DNA of 64,000 nt from Bryoerythrophyllum caledonicum (Eukaryota; Streptophyta; Bryopsida; Pottiales; Pottiaceae). This document shows positions 12,746-23,400 of the stretch, in pieces; the first letter of the stretch is position 1, and each line of letters begins with the position of its first letter. A model generated the notes under the pieces. The model did not search any database and was not told where the DNA came from. It saw only the letters and a list, made by a program, of their open reading frames with translations. Made by a program: the position numbers and the translations under genes. The stretch is taken from NCBI GenBank assembly GCA_963971425.1, contig OZ020518.1:28526770-28590769 (forward strand), read 5' to 3'.

Positions 12746-13149
12746 TAGGTGTCTACTTTAGGATCTTACGGTTTAAATTCTAAAGATCACTTGAAAAATG
12801 TGATTGCTATGCCTCTTTTTCAATGTGACGGTTTTGGACTAATTTTTTAGCAAAATTGGCCATGTTCCTTTAGAGTTTCAAACAAGGGTAAAATATTTAG
12901 ACCTTGCATATTACATAAATATGATACGAAGTGTTGTCAAAGTCTCAGTGTCTCATGAATATGGATCAACCCAGGGAAGAGAATGAGTTGTTGTTTGGAT
13001 TGTAAACCCCATGATTTATCTATCCATGCAGTCGATAGGAACCAAATATATGAACACGCCATACTGTATTAGTTGCAATCTATCGCACGAAACGACAGAT
13101 TATAGTGTCTAACGTGAAAAAAATAGTTGAGTTTTCTTCCCGGGTTTGT

Positions 13150-13480
13150 AGACTTTGACTTCACTTTCTATGTAATGTTTGAAGTACAGAAGTTCCAAAT
13201 CTTTTACCATTGTCTTAAAAGTTAAGCATCATGTTGATACCCAATACACCAATTTCTAAAGGTAAAAGAGGGGTGTAGCATCTTCAAAAAAATTCAACAA
13301 GTGGAGGTTCAAGAATGGCCAATTCACGTTACAATCACTTGTAAACTAAATATCTTTTAGAATGCTTATCCATATTCCAATTGATCAATAAAAGGGTGTA
13401 CATCACATCTTTTAGGAGAACAAAAGAAGACGTGAAAAAAATATAAAAATTTGTAAGTTTTATTGAGGAAAAGAAGAAGT
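13150..13480 (-). repeat. Partial copy of TTAA-family repeat, inverted
   Basis: Contains the reverse orientation of the same internal block (ACACCAATTTCTAAAGGTAA, then GTGTAGCATCTTC, then GTGGAGGTTCAAGAATGGCC), paralleling 10540-10640. Termini were not identified. The neighbouring sequence to 14269 is AT-rich and shows no gene. Confidence 0.5.
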
Positions 13481-14269
13481 TTTGTTGCACATTGCACAAA
13501 AAATGGTGAAATTATTTTACTTCAAATAAAATGCGAATTTACAATGAAGACAATCATATTTTTGGGAAATCTTTAAAGAAAAAAATATTCGAGATGAGTA
13601 TGAAAAACCTCAATGAGTCAATGTCAATAGAAAATTCTATTAAAGGATTTTAGATGCCTGTGCTCCCCATTTTTCACTATAGGTGGTACTAAATTTGAAA
13701 CCACAAATCCAAAAAAAAATTAAATTAATATATTCAAATAGCTCTTTCCAGGGACAAACTAACATAAAATTTTCAAAAGTTGTTTCTTCATATTCAAAAT
13801 CTAGAAACCTGCCCAAAATTAAAAACTCACCGCGAAGGAGATTTAGTCATGTAGAGGCCAAAAATCCTCCCATACAAAGTTATGCCTATGCCGTGGGCAA
13901 TGTACCCTTGGCCCTTGGAACATTGTGCCCGTGGGCCATTCCAATTTCCTCCTGGTGAGTCAAACATAAAAAAAGGAAACGAGCATCTCTTACATGTTAT
14001 GTGAGATATTTTAAGTGGAACCATTATTAAGAAACTATATAAATCTGTGCTTCCACGCGCACAATGGAATATCCTTGTGAATGCGCATAAAATCTTCCCG
14101 ACATCCTTCCGACCATTAATGCAGGTGACTGGATCTCCAGATTTGGATTGCACGTGCAATGTCAACCGTCCCAGAAAATGAAATGGAGGATAAGGGAAGG
14201 GGGTTGAGAGGGGAGAGAGTTGGGAGGGGAGGGAGCGTAGAGAAGTGGAGGAGCAAAGAGGGGAGGCCA

Positions 14270-14515
14270 ACCGATCAAGGTCAGCCGCAGACGGATCCGA
14301 TCGGACGGCCGCGACCGACCCCAATGGCCGCGGCTCCAAACGGCCACGGCCATCCGTTCGGACGGCCGCGACCGTCCGTGGCGGCATCGTGGCCGCCCGA
14401 TCAGACAATACGCCGAAGGCCCTCCGCCATCGGACGGCTCGAACGATTCACCGACCGTCCGCCGAGGCCGTCCGCCACCTGCGATCGGCATAAAAGGCGG
14501 GCGGCCGACCATTCT
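14270..14515. repeat. GC-rich subterminal block of a second related element
   Basis: Dense GGCCGCGACCG, CGGACGGCC and GACCGTCCG motifs in both orientations, the same vocabulary as 2448-2700 and 9895-10096. It lies about 125 bp upstream of the accessory-ORF homologue at 14641, the arrangement seen at the right end of the first element. A TATA-like CATAAAAGG (14489-14497) follows the block. Confidence 0.5.
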
Positions 14516-14640
14516 CCCACACTTTAGTAGGCGAGCTGGTCGCTTTGGCATATTCTACCAAATCGCTTGCGCCCCCTCGAGTGGCTCATTATTTTTTAAT
14601 TCCCTTTCATTCATTTAATTGTTTGTTCTACTTATGGAAG

Positions 14641-15651
14641 ATGCCAAGGTCTAACCGGCCCGTTGCTCCAAAGGGGAAAGCCCCCGAGATGGATTGGGAC
14701 GCAACGGAAGATCGAGATGTTGTTGCAAAGTACGGATGGCAGGATGAAGAAGAGAGGCTGTGGACTTGCACCATGTGCAAGAGGTAAGTGAAGATGAAGC
14801 ACCTCATGAAATTGTGGCCCACGGCACAACCCAGGATATCAGGGCCGCAACGCGAAGGTCTAGCGAGCAGTTGTCAAAGCGACCATTTCCGCCATCGATA
14901 TCATGAGGTCACTGCTGCGGTGGGTGTGCGCAACTCCAGGCCGAAGATCATGCTGTATTCAAACATGGCGATGGTTTGGGCGGAAATTGTCCTACACAAG
15001 GATGTGGACTGGCGCACCATGGCGGGTCGTAATGTCAGCCTGATGGATCTAACCGCCCATTTTATACCAACCACTTGGAATCAACCGAGTGATTGTTGGC
15101 CATGTTGGTCAAACCGAAGATCTGGGGACGATCCCGATGCCCTCCAACAACGGCGGACACCTCCACAAGAGTACGGGGGCTATAACTACAACTATGGCAA
15201 TGATATGGGTTCCGCGCCTGTATCATTTGGAGGAAGGAGTGGCAGCCATTACTACGAAGGCGGCCAATGTGGTACAGGGAGCAACACTCTTCAGAGCTAT
15301 ACGCCAATGCATCCAAGGGATACGTACGATTCTGGTCATAATTCCCCCGGAAAAGAGGAAGAATACGACACCCCAAACTCTGCACACGTCTACTACGACG
15401 GATATGGCCGTGCTTACGATGGATATGGCTGGAGCTTAGATGGGAGAGACAACACACCTCCATCAACGTTTCCACCTCGTCAGAACAAAGATGCCGAGTT
15501 TGAAAGACAAATGCATGAAGCCACAATATAGAGCCAAAACGAGTACATCGACAGGCTCGAAGATGAATCTCGCTACATGAACAGGCAATACAATAACTTG
15601 TATGATGTTTATTCAAGCGGGCCGTACTCAAGTGGCGTTGGGCCAAGTTAA
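14641..15651 (+). pseudogene. Short homologue of transposon accessory ORF
   Basis: Reads MPRSNRPVAPKGKAPEMDWD from ATG 14641. It aligns with the N-terminal third of the opposite-strand ORF at 6533-9693: both have an acidic ED segment, GW, a CK pair, VKM, KLWP, DHF, then MV-E-VL and VDW in the same order and similar spacing. An in-frame TAA at 14785-14787 falls where the other copy has Tyr, and TAG at 15529-15531 precedes a further 39 sense codons to TAA 15649-15651. The C-terminal half differs: it is Gly/Tyr-rich (repeated YDGYG) with a short charged helix, and lacks the RING-like part. No transposase is seen next to it. The function is unknown. TAA within AGGTAAGT could instead be a splice donor, but homology continues straight through it. 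Confidence 0.6.
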
Positions 15652-17083
15652 AGTCGTGATACTGACTCAGATTCCGATTAATCATACATGGACACGTTGT
15701 AATGTAATCCATGTGGATAATGTCGTCCTGCGAGAATAATGTTTATTATTTTGTAAACTTAGGAACCACATTATCAAGAGGCTCGTAGAGGGTTCTTTGG
15801 AATGGGTTGCCAAACGAGCTCCGTTTTTTCTGGTGAGGGGGGAGGAAGGAAGGACTTAGTCTCAGAAGCAAGTTTATGGGCGACAAGTGTGGCTGGCCTT
15901 GTCAAGAGCCCCTATAAACTGTAGATCTGAGTAGCAGAGAGGTTCAGGATGTAGTGAATTGTATAGGGAAGAGCTCAATACACAAGATCTGGGGTTAGTT
16001 GATCTCAAATCGTACAGGAAGGTTTAATCTTAGCAAAGTAGATCTGAGAGCGAGGGTTTGGTGTTGGTGCAAAGATCCTTGCCTGGTGGGAGTTAGAAGT
16101 CAGATCTAACCCAGATCCGGTGAGGTAACAACAGATCTGCTACCTCTCAAGTCTCTTCCTCCTTCTTGACCCAGACGCTTCACACACAAGATTGTGCAAG
16201 AGATAGACGCAACAAGGGTAAACGGCAGCAACTTATCACCAACACAGGTTATACTATACTCATCTTATTGTTCTCACACATTATTGATCTCTCTTAATAG
16301 ATGCTCCACACACATTAGCCACAGCACTAAGCACACACATCTTGCTACTAATCCTATAATCCATAGGCACAGCACTAGAAAATTTGTATCTACACGGCGC
16401 ACGCGGAAGCGCTGGAAATTTTTGTACAGAACTACAGGACGAACAAGAGGTGCACATCAAGACAACAACCCGCCCGCAGACTGGAGGCGTAGTACAGCTG
16501 CCCACAAGACTGGAGCTCCAACCGGGAATCACCCCGCGCGCCCCCACAAACAACCTGCGTCACCAACACAATCCCACAATACATCATCAGCAACAAGCGA
16601 CCTGGAAGTGACCTGCAGCAGGAGACCAACGGCCAAGCTACAACAACGCAGCAGCAAGAACAACACGCGCACGAAAAGACAAAACGAACAAAAGAGGTAA
16701 GTGCACTTACACAACCATCAATTCATCTCTCGACCCACCTCCAATCTCTCTACATCCTCTTTTTTCCCGCAACAGATTCTCTCTCCCCACGGCCCTCCAC
16801 CCCTCATCCTTCCCTCTCTCTTCCTCCTCCCTCCTCCCTCTCTCTCCCCCCCCACCTCACCAACCTCAGCTCATCCCCCTCCCAAGACCCCTCCTGTAGC
16901 CCCCCCTCCCTTAAAACCCATCACTGTCGCCCCCTCCAAACTCACCCCCACTCACACACCAAATCCCCTACACAACCCAGCTAGCTCCCCACGCCCCCCA
17001 CATTCCCCAGCCGACCTCCTCACCCCCGACACACTCCTGTAGACTACAAGTAGACCCCAACTTAAACCACAATCCAAAAAAAG

Positions 17084-17420
17084 ATATAAGACCCCGACGA
17101 TTCACCGAGACTCACAAAACTCCTCGGCGTAACATACAGTTCCCCCCGACCCAGACTCATAGGACTCTCCGACGCAGCGAGAAGATCCCCCCGATCCAGA
17201 CTCACAAGCGTAACAAACAGTCTCCCCCGACCTAGACCCACAGAACTCTCCGACGTAGTGAACAGACCCCCCCGACCCAGACTAATAGGACTCTCCTACG
17301 GAGCAAGCAGACCCCCCGGCGTAGCGAACAGACCCCCCCGATCCAGACGCACAAGACTCCCCAACACAGCAATCAGACCCCCCCGATCCAAACCAATAGG
17401 CTCCCCGGAAACAAGAACCC
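17084..17420 (+). repeat. Degenerate tandem repeat in LINE A leader (about 55-bp unit)
   Basis: Five to six imperfect units built on CCCCCCGAYCCAGACTC, then a CAYARGACTCTCC part, then CGACGYAGCGAACAGA. These may be promoter monomers, as in the 5' UTRs of some mammalian L1 families; that role is inference. Confidence 0.7.
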
Positions 17421-17574
17421 ACACCCCCGCTCTAGAACGAGGCTTCCCCTGCAAAGAAAACAAGACCTTCAGACTCACTCCAATGAGGTCCCCGTGAAAA
17501 AGACACACAAGCTAGACTCCCCGCAGCGCAGGTGGCATGAACCAAAATAAAGAGACCGTTATCACCAAAAACAG

Positions 17575-17800
17575 GAGCTCCTCTACGGCGCGCACAAGAC
17601 CGGCGGATCCCACAAGGAAGATAAGACTGACAGGACTCTGCAAATGAACAAAAATAGCACACTCCACGGCGCACGCAAGGCTGGCAAACTCCAAGACATG
17701 CACAGAACCTGCACATCCCACAGCGCGCACAAGCTGGGCGGCCTCGAAGGAGCGTTCGGATTTGGAAAATTCCACGGCGCCTGCAAAATCCTAGGACTTC
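17575..17800 (+). repeat. Second tandem repeat in LINE A leader (about 57-77-bp unit)
   Basis: The core CTCCACGGCGCACGCAAG recurs in variant form near 17582, 17659, 17717 and 17774; a related CTACACGGCGCACGCGG lies at about 16391. It differs from the array just upstream. The ORFs predicted across this leader have no protein-like features. Confidence 0.6.
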
Positions 17801-18507
17801 ACGCGAGAGACCCCTGCAACGGACCTCCCGTAATCAACAGGATCACCCGAAGTGAACAAGATCATCCAGCTGGAACACCGACCCGCACAACACACGCACA
17901 GGCCCACTCCCTGCGACCCAAAACGGTCATAGCTGCAGCCTTCCCCTCAACCCCCCACTGGCCTGAGTCCATGTCCCCCTCTACAACCTCCCTTCTCTCC
18001 AACTCCTCCCCTCTTGTGACCTTCCCCCCTACCCCCCTACGACTCCCCCCTCCCCCAGCAACCTACCATAGAGACCCTAACTCATTCCTAAACCCGCATC
18101 TATCTAAAGTTGAAACCCTCTTTCCCATTTATGACCTCCTTCTCCCCCCATTATTTCCCGAACCTCCTTCCATTACCCTCTCTCTAACTTCCCTCCTATA
18201 TTCAACCCACCTTACTTCAACCTCCATTACCCTCTCCCTAACATCTCTCACTCTTTATCTAATCCTTCCCACCACCAATATCAATAGAACCCGACAAAAC
18301 CGCATGAACACTGGAAACCGGTGCCAATCTACCCCTTGCATAGCTACTACGAAAAAAAATAGCGGAGTAGAAGCACATAGAAGGACCAATAGTGTAGAGT
18401 TCCAAAAAAATCCTAAAAACAACCCACGCCCTAGACAAACCAAATCTACCAACACCTCTAGAACAGAAGCCACACCCGCCAAAACAAGACAGGTGACCTC
18501 AAAATAA

Positions 18508-20418
18508 TTGGCAACCTCATCTCTAGAACGTGATCTCACCCCCAAACCACGAGGTAGGAAGAAGAAGGCACTGGAAACTAACCCCGCCCCACAACAACAA
18601 CCAAAACCCCCAATCCATCTCTCAGACGACCAAGAAGACACCCCTCTCACATTCTCTAGAACGAGCCAAAGGCGTAGGATTATCACTTCTCTCCCCCTAT
18701 TTCCTGACCACACAAATCAACTCTCTCCCGTCAAACCTTGGAACAATATGGAACAACTTCAGAAGGAGCCCAGCAGTACCACCGAAGCCATGGACATAGA
18801 AAATGGAGAAACCATCTCCAAGATGATCTGCAAGGATAAAACCTCTATCCTTGACCCCCTAGAAGTACAACACCCTGCAAAGAAACAAAGAGGTAGCACC
18901 CCAGACCCAAACCCTAGCAGTAGTACCCCAGACAAATCCACATTCCACTTCTGGTTGGGCTTCCTCAATATGGAGAAGCTTGCGAAGGACACAAATCTCG
19001 ACCCACTATTTAGTGGTGAGAGCGTTTCTGACATGATGATCAGAGGAGTCCCCAAGTCAGAGGCAGAGGAAGCCATGAGTGCCACAATATCATACCCAAG
19101 AATCCCACAAATGCTATATCCTAAGGTTAGGGAAGATGGTGTTGAGGGGCAACATTATAACCTCACACAACTCCCATTTGATATTGCCACTAACCCTGAT
19201 ACTGGCCTGTCATATGATTTTCATATAGCCATCATGTTCGAACTACCTAAGACCCCACTATTCCACGATGATGTCAAAAGGCTTGCTAACGAGAGACTCA
19301 TTAAAATGGACATTCCCCTTGGTACTAACCTTTTGGATTCCCTTGCCATCCACTGCAAAGGGATGAAAAAAGAAAGACAAAAATATGTCTTTCCAGGACT
19401 AATCAAGATGCACTTCCTCAACCCAGCAACAGATGCCATCTCTCTACTCAAGGGCACACGTTATTTCATGTTACAACTGGACCCCATAGGACCGTTGTCC
19501 TTGGGAAAAGTTTGCAAGACATGGCATGCGGTGGCACGGCAAGGTCTATCTGTCAACATCAAGAGCGACAACCTATGTGGTATTCCTGCACATACCTTGT
19601 TTCATAATGTGGTTCTTAATGGCTTCACTCGTAACCTTGAGTTTGAAATCACTGATGTCCAGAAACAGGAGAAGGAGCCCTTCGTATGGATTGAGGCATC
19701 CACTCCTACTCAAGCAAAGAAACAAGCAATGCACCAGATTACGACCTTCCACGAGATCATCCCTGCGAAGCCCAGCAACTCTGGAACCTTTACAACCAAT
19801 GATAGGGCCAAGAGGGATGCGTTTACACTCACATTACCTTAGCTACCAATCCTGTTGAGCGTGGTTGAAACCACGGAGGCCATCACGAAAGCTTTGGAGG
19901 CCAAGAGCATTGTCAACATTTGGTTCCACCGGCAGATTAGTGGCAAACACAATGGCTCTGCCAATGTGCAAGTCACTAATCCTATTGTCTATAGACAATA
20001 CCTTAACCAAACCTTCAACATTGGTTGTCACCCAGTTCAGATTAGACCCCACCGCCATAGTCTTGATGGCATTGACCCCCCTTCCACCACCTCGGTAGAG
20101 AAATGGGGATTCAATGACATAAACACCGCCTTGGTGAACACGGTAGCCGCCATCAACCCCACCGCCGTTCCCAACACCAACATACGCGAAGAGATGGCCG
20201 CCATGGTGGCGGATGGCCACGAAAAACTCCGCTTGGAGTTATCCACTCTCAAGAGAGACATCATATGAGAAGCTAGAGAATACACAGACGCCCGCAACGC
20301 CGAGGTACACTCTAAACTTGATGATGTTGAGAAACTAATGAGCGTCGCTTTGTCTGTGATGAAGGATATCAAATCCAGTCGAGAGAAGTCATCCCTCCCC
20401 TCCTCGGATGACCCGTAA
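18508..20418 (+). pseudogene. LINE A ORF1 (nucleic-acid-binding type, family not recognised)
   Basis: First ORF of the LINE, presumably an RNP component. The frame is open upstream of 18508 after a TAA at 18505-18507, so the true start may lie further 5' or at ATG 18748. Stops at 19840-19842 (TAG) and 20266-20268 (TGA) interrupt it before the terminal TAA at 20416-20418. The N-terminal 150 residues are Pro/Lys/Gln-rich. The core (about 18940-20150) is shared with copy B ORF1: WLGF, NLTQLPF, DFHIAIMFEL against DYQVSIHFEL, GKVCKTW against GKVCKTY, FEITDV against FEVTGV, and LDGIDPPST against LDGSNKPST. The C-terminus is charged and heptad-like. No CCHC knuckle or RRM motif is evident to me. The ORF2 frame opens 8 bp after its stop. 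Confidence 0.7.
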
Positions 20419-20426
20419 AACGTGGA

Positions 20427-23400
20427 TTGACCAAAGACCGCCCACGAACTTTTCAACAACATGGTGATCACGAAACTCCTACATACCTAGCTACATCTCC
20501 CTTGTTAGTCACATCTCTTTCCATTACTTCATATATCTACCTCATTACTCCCCTTTTCCCTCTCCACCTGATAGTATTGTTAGTGATATATCTCATTAAA
20601 ATCACTTCTTATTGCTCTCTCCACACACCTAGTACCATCATCACTCTCTCTACACCTTCTACCTCCCTAGAACTTGTAGCTCCCTATAGGTATTTCCTTG
20701 TAAACACATGTCATTGGTATGAGTATAAACCCATGAGAAGGCCACAACCTCCCTCATGGGCTCCTCTAACTTTTATGATAAAGTTACATGATCAATACCA
20801 CCACAAAAATATACACACTTCTTGTCATTGCCAATGGCATTGGCATATTACCAAAATTTCCACTACCACACACATACCACACACCAAAAAACACAAAATA
20901 CCACCACAACCTTGCCAACAACAAAAGCAACTAATCACAAACAACACATATAATTATCCTCACACCTCACTACCAATAAATTACAAAACACTACTATTAC
21001 CTAACACACTCATTCAATTATTGTGCAAAAACAAACACCAACCGCAAACTACGCTACCACATATATTCATCACCCAAAAAGCTAAACACCTCCCCCACTC
21101 ACACACTATCACAAACACATACCTTCCAAAACACCCACATACACATACTATCCACATACAAAATAAAAACACCCACCTACCCCCAAACAAACAAGACTTT
21201 AATAACATAACAAAGCCTCAAAAAATTATACATAAAACAAAAACTTTAAAATACAGCACTAAACATACATATCACAAACTCCTACTACTTCTAGGAGGAG
21301 ACATAGAAACCAACCCGGGACCCATGCCTAACATACTAAAAAGACACCCTACATCACATAAGAAAAACGCCAAAATATACTTCATACCTAATACCATAAA
21401 ATTACAGCCGGAATATAGACACATTGCAAAAGCCTTCGCACCTTTCTTAAAAAACACACATACATTACACCACACACATAACGGGACACATCCAAACATT
21501 GCCCAATACATACAACAAAAAAATACGCATCCACCACCCCACATTCTATATGCCCTAGTAGTCATTACCCATCCACACATAGATGAATGTAACCATCTCC
21601 TAAATCCACAAAATTTGAACACAATTACATGGACCAATACACTTCTACAAACTTTACTAAACTTACAAAACCCGCCAGAACGACACATTCACACTCCGCA
21701 TCCGTATATAAAATTTCTTGAAGACAACCAAAATATTATAAACCATGAGTACTCAATACATAAGGAATTATATGACTTCTTACATAGTCAAGCCATACCC
21801 CCCTCAAGTGAAACAATAAAACTAAAATTCCCTTACCTCCCTAACAACCTCATCAATGAATCACTAAAATGTTTAAACCCTATACCTGAATACATCCACC
21901 CACCTCCACCTCTTCCCTACATCCCTCCACAAAATCACAACATTAGATCAAATCAAGAAAATACACACATAATCACATGGAATGCCTCCTCTCTAAACAC
22001 TGCCCTTCCTAGCCTACAAACACTGGTCACACACACAGACACACCACCGGCCCTCATAGTTATACAAGAAACAAAATTAACCGCTACAAAATCTACAAAA
22101 TATATACAAAATATATTTCAAGACTATAAACTCATCTTTAATAGTACACATACACTTACAAGATGCATTCAACAACGGAGACCATACACACCGGGCCGCG
22201 GTGGCCTCCTTACACTAATACACAAAAAATATGCCTTCCCGGGCAACATCAACAAAATCCCTACCCCAATGCACATATCACCTTACATTCAAATAATCAA
22301 AATCACTAACCACCCACTACAACCCTGGTTAATCTTCCACATGTATATGCCATCTCATCCCGAAGATGCTAGATTTATCATAGACATACAAAACACTATT
22401 ACATCTCAAATAAATAATAACCCCAATCATACATACCTATTATGTGGTGACTTCAACAGAGACATAGCATTAATTGGTCGCCAAAATGAAAATCATAACA
22501 CCCCCCCTCAAAACATTCATTACCAGTGGCGCCGCTTCACAGAAAACCTAAGTTTCACTTACATCAATACCGACACACAATTCTCTAGACAAGGTGGCTT
22601 TAATTATAATGACTGGAGTCTAATAGATGGATTCTATATAAATACAAACAATAATACACAATACACCTCTACAACAAACAAGGATGTTATTCTCAACTCG
22701 GATCATTCACCTATACAATTGCACATCCCAAATAACACATTAATTAATAGAACTCCTACAATCCTAAACAATGACACTATACGCATACTCAACCCCATTC
22801 CAAAAAATAATATAGAAAAATTCAACACAAAATTCTTTGAAGAAAATTCTATACAAATAGACTCCCTCATAAACACTCTTGAAAATAACAATCAACTATC
22901 ACAAGTACAATGGCAAGAAGCATGGCACACCCTAGACAAACTCATCAATAAAATCTCTGATACACTAGAACAAACTTGTAGAGCACATCCAATACCTCAA
23001 ATGACAAATATGACTTCTCAACAAGGCGGGTACTTACCCCGCAAACTTTCTAAAACTTGGAAACAACACCTAACCACATACCATGCTATACGAAAAACCA
23101 TTAGAATTTTAAACAACAACCCTCAATGGTGTAACCACCCTATATGCACTGAACTACTTACTCTACAACACATCCAAATCCCCACCCCGCCATCTCCGGA
23201 CCTTCCCCATGATACATGGATAAAAGATATCGCACTAATTGCAAAAAAAGCCAACATACAAGCCAGGAAAATAATCACAAAATACACCAAAGATAACATT
23301 AAAAAAGCCGTCTCAAAATATAGACAATTATACGAAATCAGCCCCAAAAAATTTAACAAAAAAGTCTTTAAAAACCTTGAATCCCCGCCTATGGACTGTA

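Noticed and set aside
16194-18507. Several Pro/Thr/Arg-rich ORFs
   Set aside because: They lie in the C-rich, tandem-repeated leader of LINE A, have no domain features, and have no counterpart in copy B.
21014-21688. Minus-strand Cys/Val/Phe-rich ORFs antisense to the LINE
   Set aside because: Arise from the A/C-rich sense strand; the sense frame carries the 2A and APE motifs.
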